Position numbers and translations under genes: made by a program. A stretch of DNA of 64,000 nt from Agelaius tricolor. Lineage: Eukaryota > Chordata > Aves > Passeriformes > Icteridae. Shown here piece after piece: positions 1-12,288 of the stretch; position 1 is the stretch's first letter; the number at the start of each line of letters is the position of its first letter. The stretch lies in assembly GCA_023055355.1 (NCBI GenBank), contig JALJCS010000004.1, positions 27,804,744 through 27,868,743 of the forward strand. The letters run 5' to 3'. Under the pieces are notes generated by a model. The model saw only the letters and a program-made list of their open reading frames with translations, did not search any database and was not told where the DNA came from.

Positions 1-1123
1 TGAGAAATGCTCCCTCTTTTCTTGCACATCTTACTCTTACACTCTCTTTAGCCATGTCTCTCTAATAGAATTTTCTCAACATAAATTAAGAACTACAGCA
101 CTTCTTCATTTTGCTAATTTATTTCCTTCCACTTGACTGTCCAACTGTGCAAAAGTGTACAATTAGTCTGGATTTAGCTGTTTAGCTGTTGAATTAGTAT
201 TTGAACAATACAATTTGAATAATATTTCCTATTTTATGGGAAAGGGAGTAGAATAAATGGGAAATTAACACCAGATTTGGTGTTTTTACGTAGTTTTACC
301 AAGGCCTTTATTTTAGATTTATTTCAATATCACATTTTGTTGAAATGTATGTATTAGGAAATGGAGGAAGTATAGTTCAGCATATCTACTTGGCAATGAG
401 CTGCACTTCAGTACACTGTAAAGAAAGCTTTAGCTTTGATGCATAGAACTGCTCTTGTCTCACATCCACACCACAAACGCAATGAAAAAATAGGATTTTA
501 TGGGAATATATACCAAAGAGTTTAGCACAATATGGATGAACCAGATTCCATTTACATACACTGGAATACAGATTGGCAAGGAAGAGGAATATTAGCCCCC
601 AAGAGAGATGTTAGAAGATGAGAGACTGTCCTGCATTTTTGCACTGTGATGATTTTCCAGGTTTATTGATCTCTTATCTAGCCTAGATAAAACATTTATC
701 ACAGATTTGAAAATCCATAAATATAACTTAAAAACATGGCAAAAAAAAAAAAGAGAAGAAAATAATGTAGAAAACAGGCTATGCAATCTTCTGCTTCAAA
801 TTTCCATTGAAATTCTGCTTGTAGTGAATACAGGAATGCTTATTTTTTTAGAAAGACCAACAATGCTTTTATTTTCATAAATGTGACAGATAAGGGGTAT
901 ACAGGGACTGATTATGACTGATTTGTTTTCTCTGCTGCAGAGCCCTAAAGAGCTAAAAGTCAGACAAAGAATAATAACATGAATGTTTGACAGGCAGCAT
1001 GTTGAAGGCATGTTGGTAAAAAGATGACCCGTTGGATTAGGAAATATGGTGATGCATACTGCAGCCCTTGAGAACAATGGCATGGCTGAACCTGGCTCAC
1101 ACCTGTGAATGTTGCATGGTTGT
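1..1123. other. AT-rich non-coding stretch
   Basis: I see no gene, repeat family or RNA here. There are scattered A and T runs, for example an A-run near 740-751. Short open frames of 60-130 codons occur on the minus strand but show no domain, no codon-use signature and no splice context. Confidence 0.6.
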
Positions 1124-1203
1124 GGAATCATAGAATAAGGTGGGAAAAGACCTCTGAAATCATTGATTCCAGCCATTAACCCAGCAATGTTCACCAATAA
1201 ACT
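1124..1203 (-). mobile_element. CR1 LINE 3'-end fragment
   Basis: The plus strand begins GGAATCATAGAATAAGGTGG and continues with GAAAAGACCTCTGAAATCAT, the reverse complement of an avian CR1 3' tail. The match runs through 'tgtccccaggtgccac' and then fades. The 'aaaagacctct' wording belongs to a different CR1 subfamily from the 'gaagggatctt' type at 16.8 kb. CR1 is a non-LTR retrotransposon that is almost always 5'-truncated, so only the last bases of the element survive. No coding capacity remains. Confidence 0.75.
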
Positions 1204-1387
1204 GTGTCCCCAGGTGCCACCTGCCTCTCATCAGGCAAGGTAAGATGCAGAAGGCTCTCCAGGGTCATACCAGGTGAACATTGAATTTTTCTGATGATGA
1301 AATCTTAACACGCTCTTGCTCTAAGCTGCCCTTGTCATTATCAGACCACTGTCACAGTATAAATATTTTCATCTCTTATAACAGTAT

Positions 1388-1792
1388 TGTGGTTTAGGAA
1401 TTGTACTCCTTGACATAGTAACCCCACCACAATGTGCTGCTCAATCCCCCTGTGGTGGGCTGGAGAGGAGAACTGGAGGCAAAAAAGGTAAAGATCATGG
1501 TTTGAGATGAGAACAATTCACCAAAACCAAAAATGAAATAAGGAAAAAAGAGTAACAAGAGAAATGATAAGAGGTTGTACAAGGGAGGTGAACGATTCAC
1601 ACGCAATTTGCTCACCACATGGATCTGGCAATACCCACCCACCCACCAAGCCACGCCACCCCAAAGGGAGCCCTTGGCCCATCCCTGGAAAGTGACATGA
1701 GGTGGTATAGAATAACCTCTGGGTCCCAGCCGTGGCTGCTATTGGCTACTAGAAAAATTAACCCTGTCCTGGTTGGAATCAGGAAAAAGGCT
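1388..1792 (-). mobile_element. ERVL-type LTR, probably solo
   Basis: Read on the minus strand, the block starts near a 'ccaaccaggacagggttaat' motif and runs through 'gaggttattctataccacc'. It has a T-rich middle resembling an R/U5 region and ends in 'cctaaaccacaata', a degraded form of the terminal '...aaaccac.aca' of avian ERVL LTRs. The same landmarks recur in the same order at 29605-29922. About 400 bp is a plausible LTR length. No primer-binding site or internal gene lies next to it, and no clean target-site duplication is visible, so it is an old solo LTR. The minus-strand frames across it are chance frames. Confidence 0.65.
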
Positions 1793-1799
1793 TTGTCAT

Positions 1800-3748
1800 T
1801 TGAGTCCCAAGCATGGCTGGGTTTCAGTGCTAACAATTTAAAAGCAAGTGGAATCCAGCAGTTGGGTCTAAGGCATAGTATTATGTGTATATGTCAAAAT
1901 TGTTATAATTATTTCCTTTGGTTGCTTCCCTTTTTAGCTGTTGTTTATTTAGCAAACACATCTAGTATTCTAACACCATAGCATACAATGCAATGTAACC
2001 TAACAGGAAAATATTTTTGTTCCCTTTGTCCTTCACTTACTTCTGTGTATGTCACAATTCTACTTGGTCCGTGCAGAAGGGATTTATGAGTTCAATAAGC
2101 TGCCATGAAATGCCCCCTTAATGACTTGAAAATTTAAATCAGAATTACTGTTAATTTTTGGACTAGTCATTCAATGGCTCACTTTTGCCAAAGTAAATGC
2201 ATTTGACCTGCTGCTGAAGAGGAAGTTCATTTTTGGTTAAGTAATATTTTGGTGGATTATCTTCTAAAATGCTACATATCCAACAGTATGTTATTTTTAA
2301 TATATATTTTTTTGCTGTTTTATATAAAATTTTTTTTTTTTGCTGTTCAATATAAAATATTTTTTTTTCTGTTTAATATACAGCAAATATCTACATAAAA
2401 TAGCATTCAACTCTTTGATCATCTTGGGGGACTATGGATGACTGTTTTATTTCCATACACATATTCTGAGCTTCTATACCTAGACTGCTTGTCAAAATCT
2501 GGAGGAAAAGAGAGATAATTTATAGCTTGGCAATAGTTCAGAGTTTATACACCATGAGCAATCTTCCTTGGGTGGCAAGATGTCAACTATCACACCTCAA
2601 TAAAAACAGCCTCCTGTATCCAGCTGCTTAGGATGCCCTTAGCAGAGCTAACACATTTCTTAGTCTTTTTATTATGCTCACTGAAGCTAAATGCTGTGTA
2701 TGAAGTTTTCACAGGAAGAGTGTATTGTTGCATATGAGTTTCTGGTTCAGAAACTGCAGCAGGCAGGCACCTCTCACAGGAGACAATAGCATAAATGAGG
2801 CAGAACCATCAATGATCAGCACTTGCCTAACCTACCCTAGCTTACACAGTCCTAAATGACTTGCTAAAGTAACTGAGGCTAGGCTGATTAACATGAGATG
2901 CTGATTCAGCCTGAAATCTTTGTTTTGCTAGCACGGGGGTGGCACTTTGTGATGCTGTTATAGGAATAGCACTGTCTCAGGGTAGGTTTGTTGTATCTCA
3001 TTACCTCTTTGTTTACTGTTTGAACTTGTTCTTCAGCTGCTGAGAAGGGAAAGAGAAGCCAGGAGTAAAAAAAAAAAAAGCTTTTATTTCTTTTTCTTGG
3101 AAGGGTTTACTTCCTGCGTGGCACTCATTAAATAAGAAAAAAAAAGACAGCACTACAACAAAAATCCAGAAGGTATGCTAGTTAATATCCTACTGTTTTG
3201 TCAGCTACTTGTAAGCAAGACTCTACATCATTTATTGCAGTTAGAGTGAGGTCACCTGCAATGGTTTGCAACAGTTATCTTTCAAAAATCACTTTCTAAC
3301 AATAATGAGCATATGGCTCCTTTCTGTAGAAACAAAGCAATGAAATCTTTCTTAAGATTCTGTCTTAAGAAAAAATCCTGGTAGTGTGTATTCCCAGCTG
3401 GAAAACCTGCTGGGCCTGGCTTAGCTGAAAAAGCAAAAATTACTGACTGACAGACACTCTGACTCTTCTGTTGATCTAAAACATCATTTTCCCTGCAAGA
3501 GCCACAACTCACCTATCCTCATTTGTCAAATCCTTTGCCATTGCAATACTACCTCTTTTAGTATTACCCTCTAGGTAGATTACATCCCCCAGATCCCACA
3601 CTTCAGGCTCCTGTCTGTGGCAGGAAAATGTCATAAGCATCTCAGTCCCTACAGTTGTGCTTTAGGAATCCATTGTATTTCTAGTCTATCAGATCTGTGC
3701 TTTAGTCTTGGATTTCAGTGAGGGTTGTACATGTGAGGGTGGTTTTTG
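1800..3748. other. Non-coding stretch with no recognised gene
   Basis: This is AT-rich unique sequence. It contains one T-rich tandem repeat (2305-2383, listed separately) and A-runs near 3068 and 3136. I recognise no coding exon, RNA gene or transposon. Confidence 0.55.
2305..2383. repeat. T-rich minisatellite, about three imperfect units
   Basis: Three successive imperfect units carry the core T-run + GCTGTT(T/C)(T/A)ATATAAAAT. The third has CTGTTTAATATACA. Unit length varies between about 24 and 29 bases because the T-run changes. It looks like slippage of a poly-T-containing unit. Confidence 0.6.
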
Positions 3749-3767
3749 ATATATATATATATATATA
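3749..3767. repeat. (AT)n microsatellite
   Basis: An uninterrupted AT dinucleotide run of about nine units, flanked by unique sequence. Confidence 0.9.
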
Positions 3768-3829
3768 GTAATTCTTCTTCACACATACTAATTAAAGGAA
3801 TGCCCATCTAAATATATTATTGTCTGTGC

Positions 3830-4038
3830 TCCTTTCAGACAAACAGCTGAGGAATACATTTGGTGCAGGTAGCTCCATGTGCTCCCTGCAGAGCAGCTGC
3901 AGGTTGAGCTCTGGGCTGGCAGGAGCCCAAGGCAGGAGGCCATGACCTGCTGACCCTTTGCATAACAAAGGGCCTGGGGACCAGGGGCTGGCCAGGGAAC
4001 AGGACATGCAGAGACAGCAGGAGCTGATGAACCCAAAA
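3830..4038. other. GC-richer block of unknown origin next to a CR1
   Basis: The composition shifts abruptly to GC-richer DNA with several CTGCAG, CAGCTG and CTGGCCAGG-like words, unlike the AT-rich sequence before it. It abuts the CR1 that starts near 4040. It may be an older repeat or a divergent upstream part of the same element. I could not match it to a family, and it encodes no sustained frame. Confidence 0.35.
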
Positions 4039-4039
4039 T

Positions 4040-4972
4040 TTTCTGTGCTTGGACTGTTTAATATCTTCATTGATGATCTGGATGAGGGCATTGTGTCCAT
4101 CAGCAGCAAATCTGGAGAAGTCACCAAGCTGGGAGGGAGTGTCCATCTGCTGGAGGGTAGGAGGGTTCTGCAGAGGTAAAGGCTGGATAGATGGGTTGAA
4201 TCCAACAATGTGAGGTTTAACAAAGCCAAGTGCTGGGTCCAGCACTTTGGCCACAGCAACCCACAGGCTGGGGCAGAGTGGCTGGACAGTGGCCAGGCAG
4301 AAATGGACCTCAGGGAAGTGTCTGACAGCAGCTGAACATGAGCCAGCAGTGCCCAGGTGGCCAAGAAGGCCAATGGCATCCTGGCCTGTACACCAAAACA
4401 AAATAGCGTGGCCAGCAGGGCCAGGGCAGGGATTGTCTCCCTGTATTCGTCACTGGTGAGGCCACACCTCCAGTGCTATTTCCAGTTCTGGCACCCTCAA
4501 TTTAGGAAGAATGTTGAGATGCTGGAGTGCCTCTGGAGAAGAGCAACAAGGCTGCTGGGGGTCTAGAACACAAGCCCTATGAAGGTGGAGATGTTTAACC
4601 TGGGAAAAAAAAGAGGCTCAGTGGTGACCTTATCACTCTCTACAGCTTCCTGAAAGGTGGATGTAGCCAGGTGAGGGTCAGACTCTTGTCCCAGGCAGCC
4701 TCTGACAGAATGAGAGAACATAGTCTTAAGCTGCACCAGGGAATGTTTAGCTTGGGCAGTTCAAGAAAAAATTCTTCTCTGAAAGTGGGATTGGGCACTG
4801 GAATGGTTTGCCCAGGGAGGTGATGGACTCACTGTCCCTGGAGGTATATAAAAAAAGACTGGATGTGGCACTCAGTGACATAGTTGATAAAGTGGTGTTG
4901 GGTCACAGGTTGGACTTGATTATCGCAAAGGTCTTTTTCAGCCTAGTTAATTCTGTGACTGTGAGGGTAAAA
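4040..4972 (+). mobile_element. CR1 LINE fragment (ORF2 C-terminal part and 3' end)
   Basis: The sequence follows the C-terminal third of CR1 ORF2. At 4050-4090 it encodes a [16 protein letters not shown] stretch of the reverse transcriptase. 'gccaagaaggccaatggcatcctggcc' near 4357 gives the AKKANGILA block. Further CR1-typical sequence follows ('ccacacctccagtgctatttccag', 'gcccagggaggtgatggac', 'ggttggacttgatta'). It ends in a decayed tail 'taattctgtgactgt'. The frame is broken by stops and shifts; open pieces lie at about 4247-4459, 4357-4566 and 4808-5122, so it is dead. The endonuclease domain and the first part of the RT are absent (5' truncation). Long minus-strand frames over 3790-4400 are antisense shadows of this element. 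Confidence 0.9.
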
Positions 4973-4991
4973 AGCTCTGGGGTTCCTTTGG

Positions 4992-5050
4992 TCATTGTCT
5001 GTTGTGTGGAGGGCAAGAAACAGTGCCATCCCCATCTAATAAATGAAGGT
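4992..5050 (+). repeat. 59-bp module shared with 8094-8152 (inverted copy)
   Basis: Positions 4992-5050 match the reverse complement of 8094-8152 at 57 of 59 bases by hand alignment, including 43 consecutive identical bases (5008-5050). The identical core carries AATAAA inside 'atctaataaatgaaggt'. Similarity stops abruptly on both sides. The 3' end of the CR1 lies only about 20 bp upstream. The module could be an LTR R-region piece or another small retro-derived unit; I cannot name the family. Confidence 0.7.
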
Positions 5051-5339
5051 GCTTCCTCCTTGGCACCAGCTGTAGCTTTTATTTTATTATTTTTTTATTG
5101 CATCATGATTGCATTATTTTAAGGATCTAGACATCTGAGATTCTGCTGTGGGAAACCTGGTGTTGAGTCGGTGTGGAAACCCAGTCTGACTGCCTGAGGA
5201 GTGGGGTGTAGCTGTGGAGTAGTCCCAGCTCAGGGGTGTGAGACAGACTGCCAGAGCAGTTCCTGGATGGATGGGCAGGGACATTTCCTTAATTCCACTA
5301 CCCTGGGGATCTCCCCTGAAGTCACACACACCAGGACGG
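5051..5339. other. GC-richer stretch, no gene recognised
   Basis: After the 59-bp module there is a T-rich patch (about 5074-5100), then GC-richer sequence without a sustained frame. It is probably part of a composite repeat cluster between two CR1 pieces, but I cannot assign it. Confidence 0.35.
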
Positions 5340-5610
5340 CAGTGAGGAGTCTGAGGTCGTGTGAATAGAACATAAACCTGAGAGACAGGGAAGGGCAGGA
5401 ACTGTCCCCTTTCCTTGGCACCCACCAGACCACAACAGGATACACTTCTGGTATCCAATCTTGGGACCCCAGTGTGAGAAAAACATAAATCTGAACTGGC
5501 AGTACTTCAGAGGAAACCTCCCAAGGCAGTGGGGTGGAATTCCTCATTCCAAAGGTGAGGCTGTGGGACTGGGGCTGAGGCTGGTTTAGCTGGAAGAACA
5601 ATTTTCAGCA
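5340..5610 (+). mobile_element. Old CR1 LINE fragment
   Basis: Several CR1 ORF2 landmarks appear in the right order but diverged. 'gggcaggaactgtcccctttccttggcacccaccagacca' corresponds to the '..ctgcccctttactc.gcactggtgagacc' block. It is followed by 'atcttgggaccccagtgtgag', 'cagtacttcagagga' and 'ggctgaggctggtttagctggaag'. No frame survives. It is more decayed than the CR1 at 4040-4972 and probably inserted earlier. The 5' limit is uncertain. Confidence 0.5.
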
Positions 5611-5640
5611 GGAGGCATGGAAAGTAACTTCTCTAATGGT

Positions 5641-7425
5641 GATTAGATTTAATTTGAAGTGTTTTTCCTTTCTAAAAGAAGGGTTAAATTACAACAATAG
5701 TGCTTTGCAGATACATTTAAGAAAATATTAAAGGATTACTTAAAAATCTAAAAATAAGGTTTTGAGAAATTTGTTTGTATGTATTCTGTTAAACTCTGAG
5801 ATGGGCAATAACAAAATAACTGGCTTTTAAAAAATTATACAGTTTCTGAAAAGAATAAAATCCAATTAATATTCATCCTTCCTATGGAAAATTGAGAGTT
5901 TTCATGGTTTTGATGGAGGGTTTTTTTATTGTTGTTATTGTTGTTTATTTGTTGTTTCCCCCTTACTTAAAACACTTCATCAATTTTATTTAAGTTTTGT
6001 CTTAATGTGATTTTATGCAATACAAAATGATTTTCAATTGGACACTGAAAAAATCAGATGAATAGAATTTTAAATGTTACTTTTCAGTATTGATGAAGAC
6101 TTGGATTTTGACAAAATTTAGGTGAACTAATGGGTGATAGTTAAGAATGTATGCTACTTTTGGTGAATTCAAATGATATTCTCTAAATTCTGGCCTTGCT
6201 AGGCAATTCATCTCCATGGAATGTAAAACTACAGTTATCTGACCAGCTCTGCTCTGTGTCCTCAAGCTCTTACCTAATGACTTTGCATTACACCGAGCCC
6301 TATAGATCAGAAAACTGCAAAATGCTAGACTTTGATTCACTGGGCAAAAACTTCAAATAATCCAATCATGGGATAACTGTCTATACCTCAGTTTTTAAAC
6401 AACTATGCTGCTTTATTTACTTCAGTCATGAGTTAGCTGCAGGAATGATGTCAAACTGTGATCTGAGTCAGTTCTGATCTTTGCTGCCGTGTGATTGTTC
6501 TGATCCTAATCTAAACCAATTCATTTTGATGCAGTGCCTAATCCTACCAAGCTCCTGCTAGACAAATCAATTTAACTAAATTTAATTATACTGAGTTTTT
6601 CTTAGAATCTATTGTCATTAATTTAATTCTAATATTGTTGATATATAAGATGAAGAAAACATCTACTGACCTACTAATATGCCATGTAGGAAGTTAAATA
6701 TGCCTTGTCTGAAAATGGTTTGTTGTTACACAGAAAGACTGAGAAACCATATAAACCAAAACTTTATCTGTAAACTGGAACTTGAAGATAGATCATTTGA
6801 AACAAAAATGCAATCACCTAAAAGAACAATGATGGAAGAATTGTATACTTTTGTGTACTTTCTATTGTACTGCTTCACAATTTTATAGATGCTGTGCAAC
6901 AGACTTTATTTGTAATAGTATTTACCAACCCTCAGTAACTGAAAGAATATATATTCATTTTGTGAAATCTGTCATGCATTTTACAGTAAAAATATTCAAT
7001 TTATTAAAATTAGTTTCCCTAAAGTATGGGGTTTTTTTTTGTACTGGGGATATTGTTAAAGAAAACATAAATTTGCAAGAAATATTTTTAGGTTTTATTG
7101 ATTGTTTCTGTGTGTATTTACAGGTGACCAGTAGTCAGCAGTAGGTTATTCATTCATTTTCCGTGGCAGAAAATCCAAACAGCAGGAACTGATTCTGGAT
7201 CTATGTGGTTTGTCATCACAGAGTAGTTCCTCCATCTTTTGCTGTATTAAATATAATAGTTTGAATTTTACATTCATCCTTGTCACAAACCAAAACTAAA
7301 CCAAAACCATAAATAAGGAAAATATTTCATTCTGCAAATATTTCTGTTCTAACACCCAATTTTTAAAATGAGATATAAATTTGCTATTGTATTCTGTTAT
7401 TTCAGTAGAAAATGAAAGACTTGTG
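5641..7425. other. AT-rich non-coding stretch
   Basis: Unique AT-rich DNA with T-rich patches (about 5921-5960). Small open frames at 6077-6340, 6679-6888 and 6851-7144 have no domain or splice support. I see no RNA gene or transposon. Confidence 0.55.
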
Positions 7426-7480
7426 TTTTTTTTTTTTTTTCCTGGGTTTATTTATTTATTTATTTATTTATTTACTTATT
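7426..7480. repeat. T15 run followed by (TTTA)n microsatellite
   Basis: A run of 15 T (7426-7440) is followed after 'cctggg' by about eight TTTA units (7447-7480). In the reverse sense this is a TAAA repeat followed by an A-run. That could be the remains of a retroposed poly-A tail, but no retrocopy body is recognisable beside it. Confidence 0.85.
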
Positions 7481-8093
7481 ATTTTGGTTTGTTGCTTTTA
7501 GTTTTGCATTTTTTTCCCAGAGCTACTATGCTGCTATGAATGAAGAAATTAGGTGTCTACATGGGAGACCTTGCTAAATAGAGAAGACAGAAGAATGGTT
7601 GGATATATTTCTTACTGTCTTGTATATTAGATGTAAGCCCTACAGAAAATTTTGAAGCTTTCTAAAAAAACTATCAGTTTCTGAAAAATGCAAGAAATTA
7701 TGTTTTTTTCCACTTTAATTTCATCTAATGTACTGGGCATGAGCTCAAAGAGTAATACACTATTATTTGCTCTTTCATCTTGAGGATGAGCCTCTGTGCA
7801 ATTCAGCATAACATTGCATATTGTAAAAACCAGTTATTATCATGTAGCTTGCACTTATTCTTTTAAGTACTGTATTTTTAGGCATCTCCAGATATTAGTA
7901 ATTTATTAACCGCAAGGAGATGTGCAGGAATCCAAATAGAACAATGATAGTCTTTCCAAATACCAAGAAAAACCCCTAAAATTAGTTAGATACATTACTC
8001 TGGAAAGTCTTTGACAGAAGCACCACTGACTTGCCCAGACACCTTCAATATGTATCTGTGGATGGGGAGTGAACATCTGTTTTACTGTGGAGT
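7481..8093. other. Non-coding stretch with no recognised gene
   Basis: AT-rich unique sequence. The sequence just before 8094 ('gaacatctgttttactgtggagt') may belong to the same old element as the 59-bp module, but it has no counterpart in the 5.0 kb copy. Confidence 0.5.
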
Positions 8094-8152
8094 ACCTTCA
8101 TTTATTAGATGGGGATGGCACTGTTTCTTGCCCTCCAGACAAAAGACAATGA
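8094..8152 (-). repeat. Inverted copy of the 59-bp module at 4992-5050
   Basis: The reverse complement of this stretch equals 4992-5050 except at two positions. The run of 43 identical bases is 8094-8136. On this strand AATAAA reads as TTTATT at about 8100-8105. No CR1 body is recognisable next to this copy, so the module is not simply CR1 tail sequence. Confidence 0.7.
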
Positions 8153-11100
8153 TTAATTAATTTTTTTTCATGCTGTTGTTCCAACAATAAGCCATGACAT
8201 TTTCTGCTGTTGAGAGTCCAACTTTATCTGTCCAGATAAGACGGCAAAACAAATTTCAAAATCATTGTGGCTACGCATTAGAAAAATGCTGACAATTCTG
8301 AACATCTTTGAAAGAATTTACTGTACTTTCTTTTCTTCACTCACTATGTGGGCAAAGTACAGTATATTCTGTCATTAGTACTTGAAAAAAAGGCTCTAAA
8401 AGAACAGAATCCAGCATAACTAAGGAAAAATAGATTGTTTGAAATGATGGAAGAAGCACCACACAAAAGCAGAAAGATATGGGTGCTAGCTATGTGTGTA
8501 AATGCAAGAACGAGTACATGCAGCAAAATAAAAATTGATTCAGAGCCTGTGATATTAGGTTGTATCCAGCTGAAGGCCAAGGAAAGTCCAGCTCCTGTGT
8601 GGTCAACTGATAGACTGATACTTATTTTATTTTTCTCTCTCTAACAGTAAAAGCAGTAAGCATACTTTCTTCTTATGCATCTTGTTCTCTATACTATTTC
8701 CATTGGAAAAAAACAGTGTTCCAAAACAAAACCAAAGCAGCTCTGCTTTTGTCTCATGTAGAAAGCAGTGAAAACAGCCAGAAGGTGGCAGTTTTGGACC
8801 ATTTTGAAAAAGGGCTTCCAATGACTTCGAGCGTAACTAGACTACTACTGAATAGATACAAACAAGAAACAATCTGAAAGATAGTTTTAAATTATTTATG
8901 TGATAATATATTCAAGAAATAAAAAGGAGCTTTCATCCCAGGAGTGGTAAATTCAGCCCCATTTAACTTTAGTCTAAATACAAAGGCTACAGCTGAGAAA
9001 ACAACAGCTCCTTCAGGAGCTACAGAATTTGCTATATAGGCATTTAGAAACAAAATAACCACACTTCCTGCTAAGACGTTCCTATGCCTTTGGAACTCAT
9101 CAGGACAAGAGCACCCTCAAATTTCAGTCTAGTTCTTGGAAGGCTACAAATTTGTTCGGGTGAATTAACAGAGGTGTGTTTAGCTTAACTTTCTTTTATT
9201 TGTTTTCTTTCTTTTTTTTTTTCTTTTAATTGCAATACTCAAGAAAATACATCCAATTACTCATTTAATTAAAATAAACTGAGACAGTTAGCAAGAGAAG
9301 AAACAAACTTGCCTCCGAGTAGCCTGACTTGCCAAAAGAGCACAGAATTAGACCCTCAAAAAGCATCAGAAGGTAATGGATAAAAGTATTTGGTCAAGTT
9401 AGCAGACAATGAATTTTTCTTTTAGCAAGACGAATTGCTCCTTTAGAGATGCAACCCTAACAATCACTATTATACATTTAAGACCTGAAATATTTGTCCA
9501 TGAAAACTACAATGAAATGTCTGAATTAACATCAGAATAGCACATGTTTGCAGATTAGGGTATGTGGTAGAGGTGTGATCTTCACTCTAGAGTTTCTCCT
9601 GCAGGTGAGCACTTAGTACCATGCACGATGTGCCACATCAAAGTGACTGGCACACAAACTATGCTTTGAAAATATAGGTGAACAGAAAAAAAATTAAAAA
9701 TCCCTAGCACATTATAAGAGAAAAAAAAAAGGTCTGACTTTTGTATATCTTTAGTCAAAGGATTTCTCTCTTTATAGACACCTGAAAAGGAACCCTTAAA
9801 ATAGAACTCCCCTGTGCTCTCCTTGAAAACTTTTCAAAGGAAAACTGACCTCTTTTCTAACTTTACACTACTGTCATTCATGAAGAAAATAAAACTTCAA
9901 GAAACTCAAGAACATAAAGCAAAAAGTTGGTAAAAAGCATAAGGAACAGAGAAAAGAGAACAGGGCATATTCAGCTGTGAGGTCAAATTTTACTATAGGG
10001 GAAGGAAGGAAGGAACTAAGGGCCTGGATTTTAAAATAGCACAAATTTTGATGAACTAAAGGAATAATTACTAAAGTCAGTTGTATTGAAGAGCTTAGAA
10101 ACTTGAATATGAGAATGGTTTAGAATTTCTTCCAGCCAAATGATTTATAGTATTAGGGATCATGTATTCCAACACAGAGAAAAAATTACAGGAAAGGTGT
10201 AAACCCAACTGAGTGAATGAGCAGTTCAAGAAAAGTGTTGTAGTTAAGAAGGCAGCACAGAAGGAATGAAAAGGAAGTAATTTTTCATAATTCCCTAAAA
10301 GGGAAGAGGTGAGAAATCAAGTGATGATTAATGAAAGTCTATTCAAGGGCCTACACGTTGCTGTAGCAAAGTTTGAGACAGAAAATCAAATGGGAAAGGG
10401 ACTCCAGCTCTTCAAGTGCAATTAAAAGTGAAAAAAAAAAAGACTTGTGAGAGTGTAAGCAGGGAGTAGAAGATATATATAGCTCCCAGGAAAATCAATG
10501 GTTTTCTTAAGGTTTTCAAAATGAAGATTCTACCAATCTCATACAACAAAGCCATATGGATGCTGGCAAATTTCAGTTTTGCAAAACTACAGAGACTGTG
10601 CAAGATTTTTCTCTTGTTTCCTAAGATTGTGTGTGGACAGTAGTGCAAACCAGCAGCATTAAACTGCATGGTGTCTTCTGGATTGGTTATTCTTAGAATG
10701 GGCAGAGAAAGTACTGTCAAGTTTCTTTCTTCCTTTTGAATTTCGAGAAAGGCAAGAAACCTGGTTTTTATGAAATTGCACCCTTGTTGCATACTTACAT
10801 GTTTGCTTTGATTCACTGTCTGTCATGCTGCTCCAGTCTAACTACACTTTATTGTGTCTTTAGTATTACATCCTCCAACACCTCACCATTTCAAGATTGG
10901 CTATTCAGGTGCAAATATCTCAGGTTTAGGATTAAAAAGACAAAACCCCTCCAATCTTCATCTTTATAAAATTTCTTGAGCTCTTAAACAGATTAAACTG
11001 TTAAGAGAAAAATAGAGGAAATGTCAGTAATGAAATAAAACAAACAAAGAACAAAAAAAAACAAAACCAAACCCCAACCAGTCCAAACTGACTTAGAGAA

Positions 11101-11700
11101 AAGCAAGGACTTGAAAGGAAGGACAAAGAAGTAAGCCATATATAAGAAAGTGATGCAGCAATTTGCTTTTTAGAATAACACATAAATACATCATTCCCAA
11201 TACTCTCACATTAATACTGTTTCATTTGATCCATATGCTTTCTGAACCAAAACTCAAGACATGGCAGCAACACTAGCTAGGGATTCCTATCCCCACATTC
11301 TGAGGAGTTTTAGAGAGGATATCAGAGATTCAGAAATAGAAGAAAAAAGGTAAATCATTCAGTCATATCCACCCAAGGTAATAGGAACAGAATGATGTGA
11401 CAGAGAGTGACAGATATTAAAAAATTTATTCTTCTGGGATTTAGTGGATTTAACAGCTTCTAAACATCTCCCTCATCACCTAGTCAATATGGTGCATAGG
11501 ACAATGATAGTTTTGGTTCCTCACAATGTTTTCTGTGGCAGGATGCTCTGCCTAGAATGAGGTAAAACAACTCAAACAATGCTCTGCTTGCAAAGCTATC
11601 TGTGGTAAATGAGGAAGGGGGCATCATGCTACTTTTGGTGTTGATTAATGCTAAAATTGTCTGACTCATCAATCCCAAAGTTAAATATCCTGATAGTGAG
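8153..11700. other. AT-rich non-coding stretch
   Basis: Unique sequence with A- and T-runs (for example 9211-9221, 9719-9731 and 10430-10441). Frames at 10412-10816 (minus) and 8344-8580 (minus) are isolated and stop-bounded, without motifs. I see no transposon, RNA or promoter signal. Confidence 0.5.
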
Positions 11701-11879
11701 CTGAAGATAAGGTAGACTGCTAAAATATCTGGCTAAAGAAACAAACAAGTGGTACTACAGCTAACTTATCTAAAGCTGCTGCAGTGATGCAGCTGGCCAG
11801 GAGATGTATGACTGACAGCCAATCACTTTATCAAGATCAATCCCAAACTTTAAAACCAAGGTCTTCTAACATAGCCCTT

Positions 11880-12246
11880 GGAGTGTGTGTGTGGAGAGTA
11901 CCTCCTTGGGTGGGGACACCCCTTAAGCTTACTCCTTGAGGCTGAGCAAAAGACGTTTGCCCATGACTGTTGTGGTACTGGGTGAGTAATATAAATCTCT
12001 ACTTAATAATTACTTTTGCTACATTTAATACAATTGATTTATTATAAGTGGTTCAATTTTGCTTTATATTGCACTATACTGTAATAGTTGTTAAAGTTCC
12101 TATACTGTGTAGTAATTCTAACTAAGAGCTCTTTGTCTAAGCGTTATCATAATAAATCATATCTATCTATATCTATATATCTATCTATATCTATATCTAT
12201 ATCATCTATATCTATATCTATCTATATTTATATCATCATCTATATA

Positions 12247-12288
<42 letters not shown>

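Noticed and set aside
1394..1981. Frames on both strands around 1.4-2.0 kb
   Set aside because: They lie in or run out of an LTR fragment, have no start or splice context and no domain.
3788..4401. Three long minus-strand frames (82-195 codons)
   Set aside because: They overlap one another in different frames and are antisense to the CR1 at 4040-4972 and its GC-rich flank.
10412..10816. 134-codon minus frame
   Set aside because: Isolated, no domain, no conserved pattern, and no splice or poly-A context. A plus frame (10736-10969) overlaps its upstream end. Chance is sufficient.
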